A stretch of 39,637 nucleotides of DNA from an uncultured Arenicella sp. (GTDB lineage Bacteria; Pseudomonadota; Gammaproteobacteria; Arenicellales; Arenicellaceae), in assembly GCA_937989675.1 (NCBI GenBank), contig CALKRK010000288.1:1-39637 (forward strand), written 5' to 3'. Every line of letters begins with the position of its first letter. Positions within the stretch are counted from its first letter, which is position 1. The notes beneath the pieces were generated by a model. The model did not search any database and was not told the DNA's origin. It saw nothing but the letters and a program-made list of their open reading frames with translations. The position numbers and the translations under genes are program-made. Shown here in pieces: positions 29,778-37,509 of the stretch.

Positions 29778-31124
29778 ATGAGCAAACCATTCTTCGGAAC
29801 CGATGGCATTCGAGGTGCTGTTGGTTCAGAGCCCATTACGCCACAGACCATTGTTCATCTTGGTTGGGCGCTTGGGACAACCATTAAAAAGCACTATGGC
29901 AAAGGAAGTGTGTTAGTTGGTAAGGATACTCGGGTCTCTGGCTACTTGCTTGAGTCAGCGATGGAGGCCGGCTTATCGTCTTCTGGTATGGACGTAACCA
30001 TGTTAGGCCCACTCCCGACACCGGCCATCGCCTACCTTACCCAAACTGCGCGGGCTAATGCTGGCGTGGTGATTAGCGCATCGCATAATCACTTTTCAGA
30101 TAACGGTATAAAGTTTTTCTCGCCCGATGGAGCGAAGATATCGGACGACATTCAAGACGAAATAGAAGCGTTGATGTCTAAACCGATTAACGTGGTCGAT
30201 TCGTTCGAATTAGGCAAGGCATATCGTATGGATGATGCCGTTGGCCGCTACGTTGAATTTTGTAAAGGGACGATTCCACGACGGATGAACTTTAAGGGGC
30301 TAAGAGTCGCTTTGGATTGCGCTAACGGAGCGGCTTATCAGTCTGCACCAGCCGTGTTTCATGAATTAGGTGCCGATATCCATGTTATTAATAACGTGCC
30401 GAATGGGTATAACATCAATAATAAGTGCGGTTCTACTCATATCGAGGGTTTGCAGAAGCTGGTGCTTGAAGAGCAATGTGATGTTGGTATTGCCTTTGAT
30501 GGTGACGCCGATCGAGTGTTGATGGTTGATACGCACGGTGATGTGGTCGATGGTGATCAGCTTTTGTTTGTCATCGCAAATAGCTTACGTAAACAAAATC
30601 GACTCAAAGGTGGCGTTGTTGGTACCTTAATGAGTAATTTTGGCATGGAGCGCGCTTTGTTGGAGCGCGATATCCCGTTTGTGCGAGCCAAGGTTGGTGA
30701 TCGTTATGTGATGCAGGAGCTCAAATCAAGAGGCTGGGTGCTTGGTGGGGAATCTTCGGGGCACATTATATGCCTAGACAAAACCACCACCGGCGATGGT
30801 TTGGTTTCCGCTTTGCAAGTGTTAACCCAAATGCAGTTTATGGATCAGCCGCTACACGAGTTAGCGTCGAAGATGCAGATGTACCCACAAACGATGATTA
30901 ACGTTCAGTTGCCTGACGGTGCAAATGCCGCGGAAGTTTGTCAGCTGGCCGCGGTTCAGTCATCGATATGCGAAGTTGAAAATAAGTTAGCTGATACTGG
31001 TCGGGTATTGTTGAGGCCATCCGGTACCGAGCCGGTTATTCGAGTGATGGTTGAAGGTCAAGACAAGTTATTGGTTGAGACTTATTGTGAAAGTATTTCC
31101 GCTGCAGTGAGTGAGCAGCTTTAA
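29778..31124 (+). CDS. glmM: phosphoglucosamine mutase
   Basis: GlmM isomerises glucosamine-6-phosphate to glucosamine-1-phosphate for peptidoglycan and lipopolysaccharide precursors. I chose the ATG at 29778 (AGGA upstream; protein begins MSKPFFGTDGIRG). The frame is open back into folP, but that part is not GlmM. The 448 residues contain the phosphoserine Ser102 in ISASHN, metal-binding DGDADRV, GGESSGH and the sugar-phosphate loop RPSGTEPVIRVM. The residue after ISASHN is His (105), where most family members have Pro, an unusual but probably tolerated change. Confidence 0.96.
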   Translation: MSKPFFGTDGIRGAVGSEPITPQTIVHLGWALGTTIKKHYGKGSVLVGKDTRVSGYLLESAMEAGLSSSGMDVTMLGPLPTPAIAYLTQTARANAGVVISASHNHFSDNGIKFFSPDGAKISDDIQDEIEALMSKPINVVDSFELGKAYRMDDAVGRYVEFCKGTIPRRMNFKGLRVALDCANGAAYQSAPAVFHELGADIHVINNVPNGYNINNKCGSTHIEGLQKLVLEEQCDVGIAFDGDADRVLMVDTHGDVVDGDQLLFVIANSLRKQNRLKGGVVGTLMSNFGMERALLERDIPFVRAKVGDRYVMQELKSRGWVLGGESSGHIICLDKTTTGDGLVSALQVLTQMQFMDQPLHELASKMQMYPQTMINVQLPDGANAAEVCQLAAVQSSICEVENKLADTGRVLLRPSGTEPVIRVMVEGQDKLLVETYCESISAAVSEQL

Positions 31125-31186
31125 TTTTGAGACTAAAGCCACTTTAAATTTTGTTTGGCTTAGTTCTAGTGCAATCGGGGGGGCTA

Positions 31187-31195
31187 TGCTAATAT
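31187..31195 (+). promoter_or_regulatory. candidate extended -10 promoter of tpiA
   Basis: TG, one base, then TAATAT forms an extended -10 element 34 bp before the tpiA start. No good -35 hexamer is present, which is common for this promoter type. Confidence 0.4.
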
Positions 31196-31229
31196 CCGCG
31201 CTCACTAATTTCCGAGCACAGAGGCGACT

Positions 31230-32030
31230 ATGAGACGATTCTTGGTAGCTGGAAACTGGAAAATGCATGGCAGTAAAGAGTTAACTGCTGAGTTGATTTC
31301 CGGTGTATCCAGGCATGTTTTGGATAATGCTCGAATAAGTGAGCAAAAGGTTCTCGCGTATGACATTTTGGTATGTCCTGCGACACCCTATTTGCAACAA
31401 GCTTCGACATTAGCTGAAGCGCTGCCTATACAGGTTGGTGCGCAAAATGTGAATGCGAATGCGCAAGGTGCTTATACAGGTGAGGTATCGCTGAGCATGT
31501 TGTCTGAGCTCGGTTGTGGCCATGTTTTGCTTGGGCATTCTGAGCGTCGTGAAGTTTTCGGTGAAACCGATACGAGTATCGCTGAGAAATTTGCCAGTTG
31601 CGTGAATGGTGAATTTGATATTACGCCAGTTCTCTGCATCGGTGAAACATTAGCGGCTAGGCAGGCAGGCGAAACTGAGAATGTTGTTGCTGCTCAGCTA
31701 GACGCGGTGCTAGATGTGGTCGGAATCGAGGGGTTCAAAGATGCAGTCATCGCGTATGAACCAGTTTGGGCCATTGGTACTGGTGAAACTGCAAGCCCTG
31801 AACAAGCGCAGCAGGTACACGCGTTTATTCGCGCTAAGTTAAGCGGTTTAGATGCAGAAATTGCCGACAAATTGAGAATTTTATACGGGGGAAGTGTCAA
31901 GCCCGGCAATGCTGAAGAGCTATTTGCACAAATTGACATCGATGGCGGCCTGATCGGCGGCGCATCACTAGACGTAAGTAGTTTTGCAGGTATATGCGAA
32001 GCTGCGCAGAAATTAGCCACTCAGGCTTGA
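31230..32030 (+). CDS. tpiA: triosephosphate isomerase
   Basis: TpiA interconverts dihydroxyacetone phosphate and glyceraldehyde-3-phosphate in glycolysis and gluconeogenesis. The 266 residues have Lys11 in NWKMHG, His103 in LLGHSERR, Glu177 in AYEPVWAIGTG, and the phosphate-binding LYGGSVKPGNA and GGLIGGASL loops, so the catalytic set is complete. secG follows 82 bp downstream, the usual tpiA–secG pair. Confidence 0.97.
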   Translation: MRRFLVAGNWKMHGSKELTAELISGVSRHVLDNARISEQKVLAYDILVCPATPYLQQASTLAEALPIQVGAQNVNANAQGAYTGEVSLSMLSELGCGHVLLGHSERREVFGETDTSIAEKFASCVNGEFDITPVLCIGETLAARQAGETENVVAAQLDAVLDVVGIEGFKDAVIAYEPVWAIGTGETASPEQAQQVHAFIRAKLSGLDAEIADKLRILYGGSVKPGNAEELFAQIDIDGGLIGGASLDVSSFAGICEAAQKLATQA

Positions 32031-32112
32031 AATAGTTGGGCTTAACCCCAGCTTTGTTGGGTAGTTTTAATTGCCTTACAAAATCTGACGGCGAAGATAA
32101 CAGAGTAAAAAA

Positions 32113-32559
32113 ATGAACAACGTTACAACTATTTTAATCATCGTCAGCGTATTCGCTGCGATCGCGATCATTGCCCTGGTGCTGATGCAGCAAAGCAAAG
32201 GCGATATGGGGTCTGCATTTGGCGGTGGTGGTTCACAGAGCATGTTTGGCAGCCGTGGCTCAGCTAACTTTTTGAGCCGCAGTACATCGGTAATGGTGAC
32301 GGTGCTTTTTGCCAGTTGTTTGAGCTTGGCGTACATTTACGCGAAAAGAAACGCCGAGGAAAACGTGATAGACACTATTGTGACCGAGCAAGTCAGTGAG
32401 GTGCCGAGCATAGATGATGTTGCTGACAGCGGTTCAGAGATAAATGAACTACCTGCGGTTCCAACCGATGTTTCCGAAGATGTCGTTTCTGAAGTACCTG
32501 AACTGGAAGAACAAGCTGAAGAAATTATTGAACAAGAAGGCGAAAAGGAAGCTGAGTAA
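32113..32559 (+). CDS. secG: preprotein translocase subunit SecG with long acidic tail
   Basis: SecG is the small accessory subunit of the SecYEG channel. Its two membrane helices (about 5-24 and 55-76) are joined by the typical QQSKGDMGSAFGGGGSQSMFGSRGSANFLSR loop. The protein has 148 residues against about 110 in E. coli. The extra part, from about residue 83, is an acidic tail rich in E, D, V and S, probably disordered and cytoplasmic or periplasmic depending on topology. The tpiA–secG–tRNA-Leu order is conserved in this class. Confidence 0.92.
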   Translation: MNNVTTILIIVSVFAAIAIIALVLMQQSKGDMGSAFGGGGSQSMFGSRGSANFLSRSTSVMVTVLFASCLSLAYIYAKRNAEENVIDTIVTEQVSEVPSIDDVADSGSEINELPAVPTDVSEDVVSEVPELEEQAEEIIEQEGEKEAE

Positions 32560-32604
32560 ACTTGTTTGAGACCTACTAAAACAAGGTCTAAGAAATTCAA
32601 TATT

Positions 32605-32697
32605 GCCCAGGTGGTGGAATTGGTAGACGACGGGTTTAAAACCCTAGTGCCGCAAAGCGGCCAGCGTAGCGTGTCGTTTCAGTTCCGGGTAGGCTCG
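32605..32697 (+). pseudogene. decayed tRNA-Leu (UAA-like) copy
   Basis: The 5' part (32605-32628) matches the first 24 bases of the intact tRNA-Leu at 32729 exactly, and an anticodon-loop-like TTTAAAA follows inside a GGG/CCC stem. The D-stem and anticodon stem do not pair well. The long-arm region is expanded, and the T-arm is degraded (TTTCAGTTC in place of GTTCAAGTCC). There is no 3' acceptor strand or CCA, so a working tRNA is unlikely. Confidence 0.55.
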
Positions 32698-32728
32698 ATA
32701 TACGAGTGACCACGAAGACAATGACAAT

Positions 32729-32813
32729 GCCCAGGTGGTGGAATTGGTAGACACGCTATCTTGAGGGGGTAGTGGCGAAAGCCGTGCGGGTTCAAGTCCC
32801 GCCCTGGGCACCA
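32729..32813 (+). tRNA. tRNA-Leu (anticodon GAG)
   Basis: The 85-nt cloverleaf has acceptor GCCCAGG/CCTGGGC, a D-arm with GGTAGA, anticodon stem CTATC/GGTAG around TTGAGGG, a type II long variable arm (TGGCGAAAGCC), T-arm GCGGGTTCAAGTCCCGC, and an encoded CCA. Confidence 0.95.
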
Positions 32814-32821
32814 AATATAAC

Positions 32822-32858
32822 AAAGGCCTGATTTTGCAATAAAAGTCAGGCCTTTTTT
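32822..32858 (+). terminator. intrinsic terminator after tRNA-Leu
   Basis: AAGGCCTGA and TCAGGCCTT form the stem, followed by a run of Ts. It probably ends the secG–tRNA-Leu transcript. Confidence 0.85.
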
Positions 32859-32993
32859 GGTCGAATGTATTGCATGACAAAAGAATTTCTACCGTTGTTT
32901 ATCTCCGATAGTTGATTCTTGCTGCCGTTCTCTTGATTCACCGTTAAGCCACCCGTAAACTCCCGGCTTTGATTTTTATATAGAATGATTTTT

Positions 32994-33314
32994 ATGCCAA
33001 AAGTTACGTTTATTGATTTTCAAGGTGTTGCGCGCGATATCGATGCCAATACTGGTGATACTTTGATGGAAGCGGCAACTAGTAATGACGTTCCTGGTAT
33101 TGATGCTGATTGTGGGGGCGCATGTGCATGCGCTACCTGTCATGTTTACATCGACTTTGAATGGAGGGCTAAAGTTGGCGAGTCCAGCGACTTAGAAGCC
33201 GAAATGCTGGATGTGGCTGAGGGTGTAAAAGAAAATTCTCGACTAGCCTGCCAAGTATCAGTTACTGAGGACCTCGACGGGCTTATAGTGCGAACTCCTG
33301 AAAGCCAGTTTTAA
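32994..33314 (+). CDS. [2Fe-2S] ferredoxin, adrenodoxin/putidaredoxin type
   Basis: This is a 106-residue electron carrier. I chose the ATG at 32994 (MPKVTFIDFQG, the usual start); an ATG at 32985 adds three residues. The cluster ligands are Cys40, Cys46, Cys49 and Cys86, in the pattern C-x5-C-x2-C followed by a distant LACQ motif, as in the Isc-type and monooxygenase-type ferredoxins. Cys44 is extra. There is no redox partner gene or isc cluster next to it, so its partner (a cytochrome P450, Fe–S assembly, or other) cannot be told. Confidence 0.92.
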   Translation: MPKVTFIDFQGVARDIDANTGDTLMEAATSNDVPGIDADCGGACACATCHVYIDFEWRAKVGESSDLEAEMLDVAEGVKENSRLACQVSVTEDLDGLIVRTPESQF

Positions 33315-33346
33315 CCTTTATGTTACTGGCTAGGCTGAATGCTTAA

Positions 33347-33904
33347 CTAACTCCAGTGAGTTAGGTAGTCAACAGGGTCTAAATTTGGCGCTGGTTTTAA
33401 AATCTTGGGTGTACCTAGGTATATAAATCCCACGATCTGATCGTTCTCATCTAAGCCGAGGCCTGCTCGCATAGTTGATTGAAACATTAGGCTCCCAGAT
33501 CTCCAGATAGCACCGATGCCTAATGCGTGAGCTGCGGTCATCATCATTTGTGCGCTAGCGCCAGCAGAGAGCACCTGTTCGACCTCAGGTACCTTTTCAT
33601 GTTTGCTTATCTTTGCTGCGACCACCAATATAGAAGGGGCTCGCATTGGTTTGCATTTAAGCTTTTCAGCGGCCTCAGCGCTTATTCTGGCGCCTTCCAT
33701 CTCTTCTTTGACCTTCACCATTAAATCCCCGAATTTAGCTCTTGCATCGCCTTCTATTAGAAGAAATCGCCAAGGCCGAAGGTTGGCGTGATCACAAGCT
33801 CTTAAACCTGCACGAACAATTGCGTCTAATTGTTCTGACGTTGGCCCGGGAGTTGTTAGTAAGTTGACGGATGTGCGAGAGTGAAGTGCGTGTAGTGCGT
33901 CCAT
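33347..33904 (-). CDS. YdjA-type nitroreductase
   Basis: This is a small FMN-dependent oxidoreductase of 185 residues, like E. coli YdjA (183). The start MDALHALHSRTSVNLL, the RAGLRACDHANLRPWRF region (FMN and dimer contacts), SAGASAQMMMTAAHALGIGAIWRSG and the C-terminal GFIYLGTP are hallmarks of that subgroup. It converges with the ferredoxin gene with 32 bp between the stops. The natural substrate of the YdjA group is not settled. Confidence 0.92.
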   Translation of the reverse strand: MDALHALHSRTSVNLLTTPGPTSEQLDAIVRAGLRACDHANLRPWRFLLIEGDARAKFGDLMVKVKEEMEGARISAEAAEKLKCKPMRAPSILVVAAKISKHEKVPEVEQVLSAGASAQMMMTAAHALGIGAIWRSGSLMFQSTMRAGLGLDENDQIVGFIYLGTPKILKPAPNLDPVDYLTHWS

Positions 33905-34167
33905 GTTGGCGTGTTGGTTTTTTAGTTTTGAAGCCTATTTTAACATCACTTTGAATGCTAACTAGGCGCGCGTAGATAACTATTTGCTTGCAAACAATGA
34001 TCAAAAACTCGTGTTTACACTTTAAGTGTCTGCGATTTTGGATAACTGACAAGCGGAAAAAACTAGATAAACGTCGCGAAAGTGTCCATTTTTATAAAAG
34101 AAATACGACTTTTTTTCAAAATTATACAAACTATAAAAGAAAAGAATAACGTCCCTCACATTAGTTA

Positions 34168-34176
34168 TGGTATCTT
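34168..34176 (+). promoter_or_regulatory. extended -10 promoter of the candidate small RNA
   Basis: TG, one base, then TATCTT, preceded by about 70 bp of A/T-rich DNA that could act as an UP element. Transcription would start near 34182, exactly where the first hairpin begins. No -35 hexamer is convincing. Confidence 0.4.
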
Positions 34177-34181
34177 TTCTT

Positions 34182-34368
34182 TGCATATGTTCAACCCGCA
34201 TATGCACCCAGAAGCCCGCCGGTTTTACTCCAACCCTCAACCGGCGGACCAAGGAGCTTTTTGTTAGGAACTAGGAAGTCTCTAACTAAAAGCAAAATAG
34301 AAGGCAAACCTTTGGGGGGACAGCCTTCTGGAGAGGCTCTTGAGTCGTTGCTCAAGAGCCTCTTTTTT
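34182..34368 (+). ncRNA. candidate small RNA with GGA motifs (CsrA/RsmA-sequestering type?)
   Basis: About 187 nt fold into five successive hairpins. H0 is TGCATATG/CATATGCA (34182-34206). H1 is CCGCCGGTT/AACCGGCGG (34216-34247). H2 (34256-34293) is GCTTTT/AAAAGC, then GTTAG/CTAAC, then ACT/AGT closed by an AGGA loop. H3 is AGAAGGC/GCCTTCT (34299-34329). The last is a terminator. GGA occurs six times (34246, 34253, 34267, 34274, 34318 and 34330), several in loops or linkers. Serial hairpins with exposed GGA are the mark of CsrB/RsmY/RsmZ RNAs that titrate CsrA. No open frame of note crosses it. The class assignment is inference; a different sRNA is possible. Confidence 0.6.
34333..34368 (+). 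terminator. intrinsic terminator of the candidate small RNA
   Basis: GAGGCTCTTGAG and CTCAAGAGCCTC form a perfect 12-bp stem with a TCGTTG loop, followed by six Ts. No protein gene lies within 400 bp upstream on this strand, so it must end an RNA gene. Confidence 0.9.
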
Positions 34369-34951
34369 GCCTGAAAGTTGGCGGCGGTGAGTGTGTGTTA
34401 CCTCCGCTGCTTTCAAGTCTATTTTTACCTTACCTGAACCCATCTAAACAAGTGTCTAATTTTCATAATTGTTGGTTAGAATTTGAGAAAATATCGAAAT
34501 TTTGGTGTTTGTTTTTCAACACTATTTAAATGTTCTTTATTTTCAATGGCTTATGTGTATTCTGTTTTGGCTTTAGTTGATCGCTTTTTTTTAATTTTTT
34601 TGTCTTTTCTTTTCCTTTCTTATATAGATTTGATCTATAAAACAGATTTATCTTACAAACAGCTATTAAATTGGATCGCCGACTAGCTTGCTTTACAGCT
34701 TCATCTTGTTGCGCAAAAACAACATTGCAGGATAGTGAGATATCTAATTGTTTTACGATCAAGAGATTTTTACATTTTTGAGCAAACAACGATGATTAAT
34801 ATGCAATAGGCTGTTTGCGGCGAAATTGCTCGAGCGTATTGTCTGGATTGATTGTCACTGGTTTTTATTTCCGGCCCTTTCTTTCCTCTTAACGCGATTT
34901 TTCTAGGCCTCTAGGAAGCACTCTTGCGAGGAGTTTGGTAGTCTTAATGAT

Positions 34952-35041
34952 ATGCCAGCAAATATCCTCCATGCTTGTGTCAATGGCATAGTCGAACCAT
35001 TTGAACCAACCGATACTCATTTTTGTGAGTTAGATCAATAG
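34952..35041 (+). CDS. possible 29-residue ORF before the nitrilase-like gene
   Basis: ATG at 34952 to TAG at 35041 encodes MPANILHACVNGIVEPFEP and ten more residues, ending 18 bp before the next gene. It has no well-placed ribosome site. It may be a leader ORF or chance. Confidence 0.2.
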   Translation: MPANILHACVNGIVEPFEPTDTHFCELDQ

Positions 35042-35059
35042 CATCACCAGAGGTCCGCT

Positions 35060-36199
35060 ATGCGCAACTTCCCCCTTCCGATTAACTGCTTACTTTTATT
35101 CATAATCTGCACCGGATGTGCTTCAAATACACCTCAATTATCTGACAAACAGAGCGCTCAGACTCAATTGCCTAAGTTGGTAGACGCTCGCGGTGTCTAC
35201 GCCACGATTCCTCTTGAAAAGGATGAGGTGGTGGTTAAGGTAATACAGAGCGAGGTTCGCAATCTGCAGAGCTTTAGTGATGTGGAAGAGGGTTTAGCGA
35301 AAAATCTACAGACTATGGAGGAATTCGCAAAGCGTGCTTGTGGCACTGGTAAGAAACCTGATTTCTTACTGTATAACGAATTTCCTCTAACCGGCTATTC
35401 TTCTGGTTCTCGCGATGAAAAACTCAAGTTCACTATTACTGTACCTGGCCCTGAAACAGACGCACTGGGAGAAATCGCGAAATCTTGTGATACCTATATT
35501 ATCTTTGGCAGCTACGCTACCGACCCCGGCTGGCCTGGGCATATTTTAAGTCTGAATACAGTTATCGGGCGTGATGGAGCCATCAAAGAAAAGTTTTGGA
35601 AAACGCGTAATGTAAAAAGGTTAGGCAAGGGTGAAATTCCGACCACCACAATCGAGAACGTATACGATCGGTATCTTAATGCTTACGGGCCGGAAGCGCT
35701 CTATCCGGTGGTGCGAACAGAATATGGCAATATCGCAGTGAGCACAGTACAACTGGATGCTTTTGTTTACGCTGCGTTTGCGATGCGCGGCGTTGAAATT
35801 ATGTTTCGCACGTCGACTTTGTTTGCGGTGGAAGACGTCAAAGCAATTGCGCGCTTTAATGATTTTTACTCAGCCATGTCGAACATTGTCTTCCCCGAAG
35901 AGAGTGGGGCAGCTCAGTATGGAGGCGACTCACTTATTGTCAGCCCTGATGGCGACGTTCTTGGAGAATTACCGGGAAATATAGAAGGGATTATCGAGGG
36001 TACAATACCGATCAGAGCGTTTCGTGAGAACCGTAGGATACCGCGTTTTCCAATGGAAGTAGTTCAACCCGTGTTTCAGCAATATCGCCAGGAGGTGCCA
36101 CTTAACCATTTGGACTTGCCTGTTGAATCTTTACCGCAAACACGAGAGACCATGAAGGAGTTGTTAGACAACGAGAGTCGATGGCTCAATAATGACTAG
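35060..36199 (+). CDS. lipoprotein with nitrilase/amidase fold lacking the catalytic cysteine
   Basis: This is a 379-residue exported protein with a lipoprotein signal (ICTGC, Cys20). Residues of about 57-330 resemble the carbon-nitrogen hydrolase (nitrilase) fold, closest in pattern to aliphatic amidases. Glu107 in YNEFPLTGY and Lys181 in KFWKTRN fit the catalytic Glu and Lys, and AMRGVEIMFRTS matches the family's (A/L)xxGAExxxxxS region. Where the Cys should follow the strand, the sequence reads GNIAVSTVQLD, with no cysteine. Depending on gaps, Ser228 or Val230 takes its place. It is therefore probably a non-catalytic binding protein or an altered enzyme. It converges with the TPR lipoprotein gene. 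Confidence 0.75.
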   Translation: MRNFPLPINCLLLFIICTGCASNTPQLSDKQSAQTQLPKLVDARGVYATIPLEKDEVVVKVIQSEVRNLQSFSDVEEGLAKNLQTMEEFAKRACGTGKKPDFLLYNEFPLTGYSSGSRDEKLKFTITVPGPETDALGEIAKSCDTYIIFGSYATDPGWPGHILSLNTVIGRDGAIKEKFWKTRNVKRLGKGEIPTTTIENVYDRYLNAYGPEALYPVVRTEYGNIAVSTVQLDAFVYAAFAMRGVEIMFRTSTLFAVEDVKAIARFNDFYSAMSNIVFPEESGAAQYGGDSLIVSPDGDVLGELPGNIEGIIEGTIPIRAFRENRRIPRFPMEVVQPVFQQYRQEVPLNHLDLPVESLPQTRETMKELLDNESRWLNND

Positions 36200-36281
36200 C
36201 GTTATAGATATAGAGTGCTGATAGAAAATTATCAACCGTTTATCGTCTTACGTGCGCGACGCCTAGTTTCAATGCCAATAG

Positions 36282-37454
36282 TTAGTCACCAAACCAGCGA
36301 ACACTGGGCACCTGTGGAGTGCCTGGGTTGGCTAAAGCAGACTCTACAATCGCAAGATCGCGCTCAACCCCATAATGGATTCGCGCCTGTGAAGCTTTCG
36401 CGGCGAGCAGCAATTCTTGAGCCTGGTTGAATTTTCCTAGTCGGTAGTAAGCCCAGCCTTTGACTGCGAGCGTGTGCAGTTTTTGCGGCGCATTTTGTAG
36501 CAGAGCGATGGCTTCAGATGCGTTACCACTTTCAACTAGAGCATACGCCAGCGACCAACTTTGATATTGACCAGGTTTTAGCTCATAGGCGCGTCGTGCG
36601 TAATCAATTGCTGAGTCGTAGTCACCGAGCTCAAAAAAGAAGTTTGCCAAATTAGTTTGAAAAATTGACTCATCAAATGATCGGCCCTTATTGGATAAGC
36701 GACGATATTTCTGGATAATTTCGCTTACTTTTTTGTCGCTCCCCAACGCCAATTCGGCCATTGCTTGGCGGTAAAAATTTGCCCTTTCAGTGATTTTGAT
36801 ACGTTGGCCAGGCAAACTGGCTTGAAGCGATTCTTTTAACTTACCAGCTCGATAGTATGATTTAGCATTTAAATAGTGAATATAGGTGGCAGCCCAAGCT
36901 TGATCTCGAGAGTCGAGCAAAAGTGCGTTTTCGAAGGCGCTGCTTGCTTCATCATAGTACTGAGTACGATAGAGTATGCTTCCAAGTTGATACCAAACCC
37001 ACCTATTTTTTGGATCTAGCTTCGTTAAAGCGTTCCATGCTTGAATTTCCTTCTCCGCATTGTCGGCAACTCGTGCATTCAGCGCTGCTAGCCAGCCCAA
37101 TTTGGTACCCGATAAACTTCGGCTATATTGATCGGCTTTAGCTAACGCGGCGCGAGATTGCTCAAATTTATTCTGCGTTGTGTAAGCGTAACCTAGGTCG
37201 AGCCATAATGAGGAGTCAGTGGGTTGCGACTGAGTCAAGTCCTCAAGTAGCACAACTGCGTCGGCATAGTCACTGCGACGCTGTGGATTGAACAATAGGC
37301 GATGACCTGCCGATGGGGCTAACTTATCTACGATAGGTGTAGAATCATTAACTGGTATATTTTCAGAAAGATCACTCCCAGCAAACTTTGAGCAGGCACT
37401 AAGGCAAACAAGAAGTAGCGCGACGCAGCAGATATTGATGAACGTTCGTAACAT
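36282..37454 (-). CDS. TPR-repeat lipoprotein
   Basis: This is a 390-residue protein with a clear lipoprotein signal (LLVCLSAC, Cys21). The rest is mostly TPR-like helix pairs: WLDLGYAYTTQNKFEQSRAAL, VWYQLGSILYRTQYYDEASSAF, and FFFELGDYDSAIDYARRAYELKPG are the best. It probably sits in the outer membrane and scaffolds other proteins; the partner is unknown. It lies 55 bp after the DUF1838 gene on the same strand, so the two may be one transcript. Confidence 0.8.
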   Translation of the reverse strand: MLRTFINICCVALLLVCLSACSKFAGSDLSENIPVNDSTPIVDKLAPSAGHRLLFNPQRRSDYADAVVLLEDLTQSQPTDSSLWLDLGYAYTTQNKFEQSRAALAKADQYSRSLSGTKLGWLAALNARVADNAEKEIQAWNALTKLDPKNRWVWYQLGSILYRTQYYDEASSAFENALLLDSRDQAWAATYIHYLNAKSYYRAGKLKESLQASLPGQRIKITERANFYRQAMAELALGSDKKVSEIIQKYRRLSNKGRSFDESIFQTNLANFFFELGDYDSAIDYARRAYELKPGQYQSWSLAYALVESGNASEAIALLQNAPQKLHTLAVKGWAYYRLGKFNQAQELLLAAKASQARIHYGVERDLAIVESALANPGTPQVPSVRWFGD

Positions 37455-37509
37455 ATTCTATCTCCAAATTTTTAGAGGGCTATACCGCTCACAACAAACA
37501 TTCGATGGA

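Larger units (their letters stand above)
33905..35059. other. 1155-bp region without an intact protein gene
   Basis: The region is AT-rich. It contains a small dyad (ACACTT/AAGTGT, 34017-34029) upstream of the nitroreductase, the candidate small RNA at 34182-34368, an imperfect hairpin without T-run at 34381-34407, a low-complexity T-rich part (about 34480-34800), and a 29-codon ORF at 34952-35041. Nothing else is supported. Confidence 0.5.

Noticed and set aside
32605-32728. Group I intron in tRNA-Leu(UAA)
   Set aside because: The UAA anticodon is the classic insertion site, but the space is far too short and no intron core motifs are seen; the 3' half of the tRNA does not resume in frame with the first half.
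32644-32880. 78-codon ORF on the minus strand over the tRNA-Leu region
   Set aside because: It is the antisense translation of the tRNA gene and its decayed copy; this GLEPARLSPLPPQ-type protein is a well-known annotation artefact.
34299-34329. Cyclic-di-GMP riboswitch, suggested by GGCAAACC in hairpin H3
   Set aside because: The matching GACGCAAAGCC part and the second stem of that riboswitch are missing, and no gene follows the terminator.
34483-34686. 67-codon hydrophobic ORF in the AT-rich region
   Set aside because: It comes from T-rich low-complexity DNA and has no ribosome site, no family resemblance and no conserved neighbour.
36215-36430. 71-codon plus-strand ORF after the nitrilase-like gene
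   Set aside because: It mostly overlaps the 3' end of the TPR lipoprotein gene on the other strand and shows no protein-like features.
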